Position numbers and translations under genes: made by a program. From positions 1-6,793 of the forward strand of contig JAUVOB010000078.1 of the NCBI GenBank assembly GCA_030599405.1: a stretch of DNA of 6,793 nucleotides. The letters run 5' to 3'. Shown one piece after another: positions 5,718 to 6,793 of the stretch (positions are counted from its first letter, which is position 1; every line of letters starts with the position of its first letter). The notes beneath the pieces were generated by a model. That model was not told the DNA's origin, searched no databases, and was given only the letters and a program-made list of their open reading frames with translations. The DNA comes from Chloroflexota bacterium (GTDB lineage Bacteria > Chloroflexota > Anaerolineae > Promineifilales > Promineifilaceae).

Positions 5718-6491
5718 ATGCGCAGACCAATCATCGCTGGTAATTGGAAGATGAACAAATCAGCTGCAGAGGCTGTTGATTTTGTACGGGATATTCGCCG
5801 GGATTTGAATGCGATTACTCTAGCTGACAGCGTTGTCTGTCCCCCGTTTATAGCCTTGCAATCTGTGTCCGAAGTGCTGCAGGCGACACGAATCGGCGTC
5901 GGAGCACAGAATATGCACTTCGCAGAAGCTGGCGCGTATACTGGTGAAATATCGACCTCCATGCTAAAACCGTATTGCCAATACGTTATTCTGGGCCACT
6001 CAGAGCGAAGGGCCTACTTCGCTGAGACTAACGAAGATGTAAACAAGAAGGTCAAGGTTGCCCTCCAATCAGGGCTGACGCCGATCGTATGCGTCGGCGA
6101 GAGCCTCGAACAAAACAAGGCAGGCTTGACACATTCTTTTGTATCGGAACAGGTGCAAGCTGCCTTAGCCGGGTTATCAGCTGATGATGTGAATGGCTGT
6201 ATAATCGCCTATGAACCAATCTGGGCCATTGGCACCGGTCTATCGGCTTCGGTTGAAGAGGCTGGCCGGATCATCGGGCTTACCGTTCGTGGCGCGCTAT
6301 CGACCGCGTTTGGCGAGGATACCGCCCAGACAGTCCGTGTTCAATACGGTGGAAGTGCAAATCCTGAAAATATTGGGGACTATATGCGTCATCCAGATAT
6401 CGATGGTGCACTCGTCGGCGGTGCAAGTCTTAAGCGGGATTTCGTTGAGATGGTACGCATTGCCGCTGAGGTCAAGGGTATACCCGCTTAA
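5718..6491 (+). CDS. tpiA: Triosephosphate isomerase
   Basis: This enzyme (EC 5.3.1.1) interconverts dihydroxyacetone phosphate and glyceraldehyde 3-phosphate in the cytoplasm for glycolysis and gluconeogenesis. The 257-residue product is of standard length with all catalytic groups: N9 and K11 in AGNWKMN, the electrophile H94 in ILGHSERR, the general base E166 in AYEPIWAIGTG, the mobile loop 6 at about 167-174, and the phosphate-binding segments QYGGSANPEN (209-218) and GALVGGASLK (230-239). The ATG at 5718 starts directly at MRRPIIAGNWKMN, as in other TIMs, with AGG at 5708-5710 seven bases ahead. The upstream TTG at 5661 would add 19 residues without family resemblance. A membrane protein gene begins nine bases after the stop, so the two are probably co-transcribed. 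Confidence 0.97.
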   Translation: MRRPIIAGNWKMNKSAAEAVDFVRDIRRDLNAITLADSVVCPPFIALQSVSEVLQATRIGVGAQNMHFAEAGAYTGEISTSMLKPYCQYVILGHSERRAYFAETNEDVNKKVKVALQSGLTPIVCVGESLEQNKAGLTHSFVSEQVQAALAGLSADDVNGCIIAYEPIWAIGTGLSASVEEAGRIIGLTVRGALSTAFGEDTAQTVRVQYGGSANPENIGDYMRHPDIDGALVGGASLKRDFVEMVRIAAEVKGIPA

Positions 6492-6500
6492 ATTGAGAAC

Positions 6501-6793
6501 GTGATCGAAACCCTGATGCCTATATGGTGGGTGATTTTTGCCATCCCCGTCCTGGTTTTGTTGCAGCGATGGTTGCATCGGCACATCCATGGCCTTGCTT
6601 ATCTTATTACCGGAAAACGGAATTGGGCCGTTCTATTGTACGCCATCGTTCTTTTTCCAGGCGTTCTTCTTCACGAGATCAGCCATTGGATTGCGGCCAA
6701 CTTGCTTGGCGTGCGGACGGGCTCGTTTTCCGTGTTGCCAAAAACGAAAGCCGACGGCTCAATCCAACTCGGCTATGTTGAGTACTACAAATC
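6501..6793 (+). CDS. Membrane-embedded HExxH protein, M50/site-2-protease-like, 5' part only
   Basis: From the GTG at 6501 the frame stays open for 97 codons to the window edge, so the gene is cut at its 3' end by the window and is not itself broken. The product starts MIETLMPIWW, has a hydrophobic segment at about 8-22, a short basic linker (RWLHRHIHG), and a second hydrophobic segment at about 43-57 ending in FPGVLLHEISHWIAANLLGV. HEISH at 58-62 is an HExxH zinc-binding motif at the end of a membrane helix, the position found in M50 intramembrane metalloproteases, and is followed by VRTGSFSVLP and GSIQLGYVEYY. The third metal ligand of M50 enzymes would lie beyond the window, so activity cannot be judged. 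The start could instead be ATG at 6516; neither has a strong Shine-Dalgarno. Nine bases separate it from tpiA. I do not recognise a named gene. Confidence 0.75.
   Translation, partial: MIETLMPIWWVIFAIPVLVLLQRWLHRHIHGLAYLITGKRNWAVLLYAIVLFPGVLLHEISHWIAANLLGVRTGSFSVLPKTKADGSIQLGYVEYYK

Noticed and set aside
6524..6781. Plus-strand 85-codon frame after tpiA
   Set aside because: It is a shadow of the HExxH membrane protein frame that starts at 6501, which has the meaningful sequence.
1..6793. tRNA, rRNA, CRISPR array, insertion sequence or attachment site
   Set aside because: No cloverleaf arms, regularly spaced repeats, transposase motifs or terminal inverted repeats were seen on either strand.

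Overview
This window looks like a chromosomal segment of a free-living bacterium with a balanced to slightly GC-rich base composition, frequent GTG/TTG starts and intrinsic terminators. Four housekeeping genes lie together (recA, recX, rny, tpiA), followed by a short-spaced membrane HExxH protein. The presence of RNase Y, a tandem-GNAT protein next to recA and the HExxH protein after tpiA point, by inference only, to Chloroflexota (a Dehalococcoidia/SAR202-like lineage). No mobile element, CRISPR array, rRNA or tRNA was seen.

Left part (1-790): on the minus strand is the C-terminal half of a DUF4242-type small protein, closed upstream by stop codons and so probably a broken remnant. On the plus strand follows a one-domain RRM RNA-binding protein with an Arg/Gly/Ser-rich tail, a leader that can fold into a nested hairpin, and a strong intrinsic terminator at 711-743.

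Middle-left (790-1993): two minus-strand genes that overlap by 14 bases, a tandem-GNAT acetyltransferase followed by pterin-4a-carbinolamine dehydratase (phhB). They diverge from recA across about 60 bases.

Right part (2038-6793): recA, a non-coding stretch of about 340 bases with two perfect hairpins (the second a clear terminator only 36 bases before the recX start), recX, rny, tpiA and the 5' part of a membrane metalloprotease-like gene that runs off the window. RecA performs strand exchange and RecX modulates RecA filaments. RNase Y is the membrane-anchored mRNA decay endonuclease and TpiA is glycolytic. From recX onward the genes are closely spaced and probably co-transcribed. recX is partly uncoupled from recA by the terminator.

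The window is largely ordinary core genome. The best leads are the recA-recX attenuator-like arrangement, the structured leader of the RRM gene, the HExxH membrane protein at the right edge, and substitutions in a usually very conserved RecA segment.
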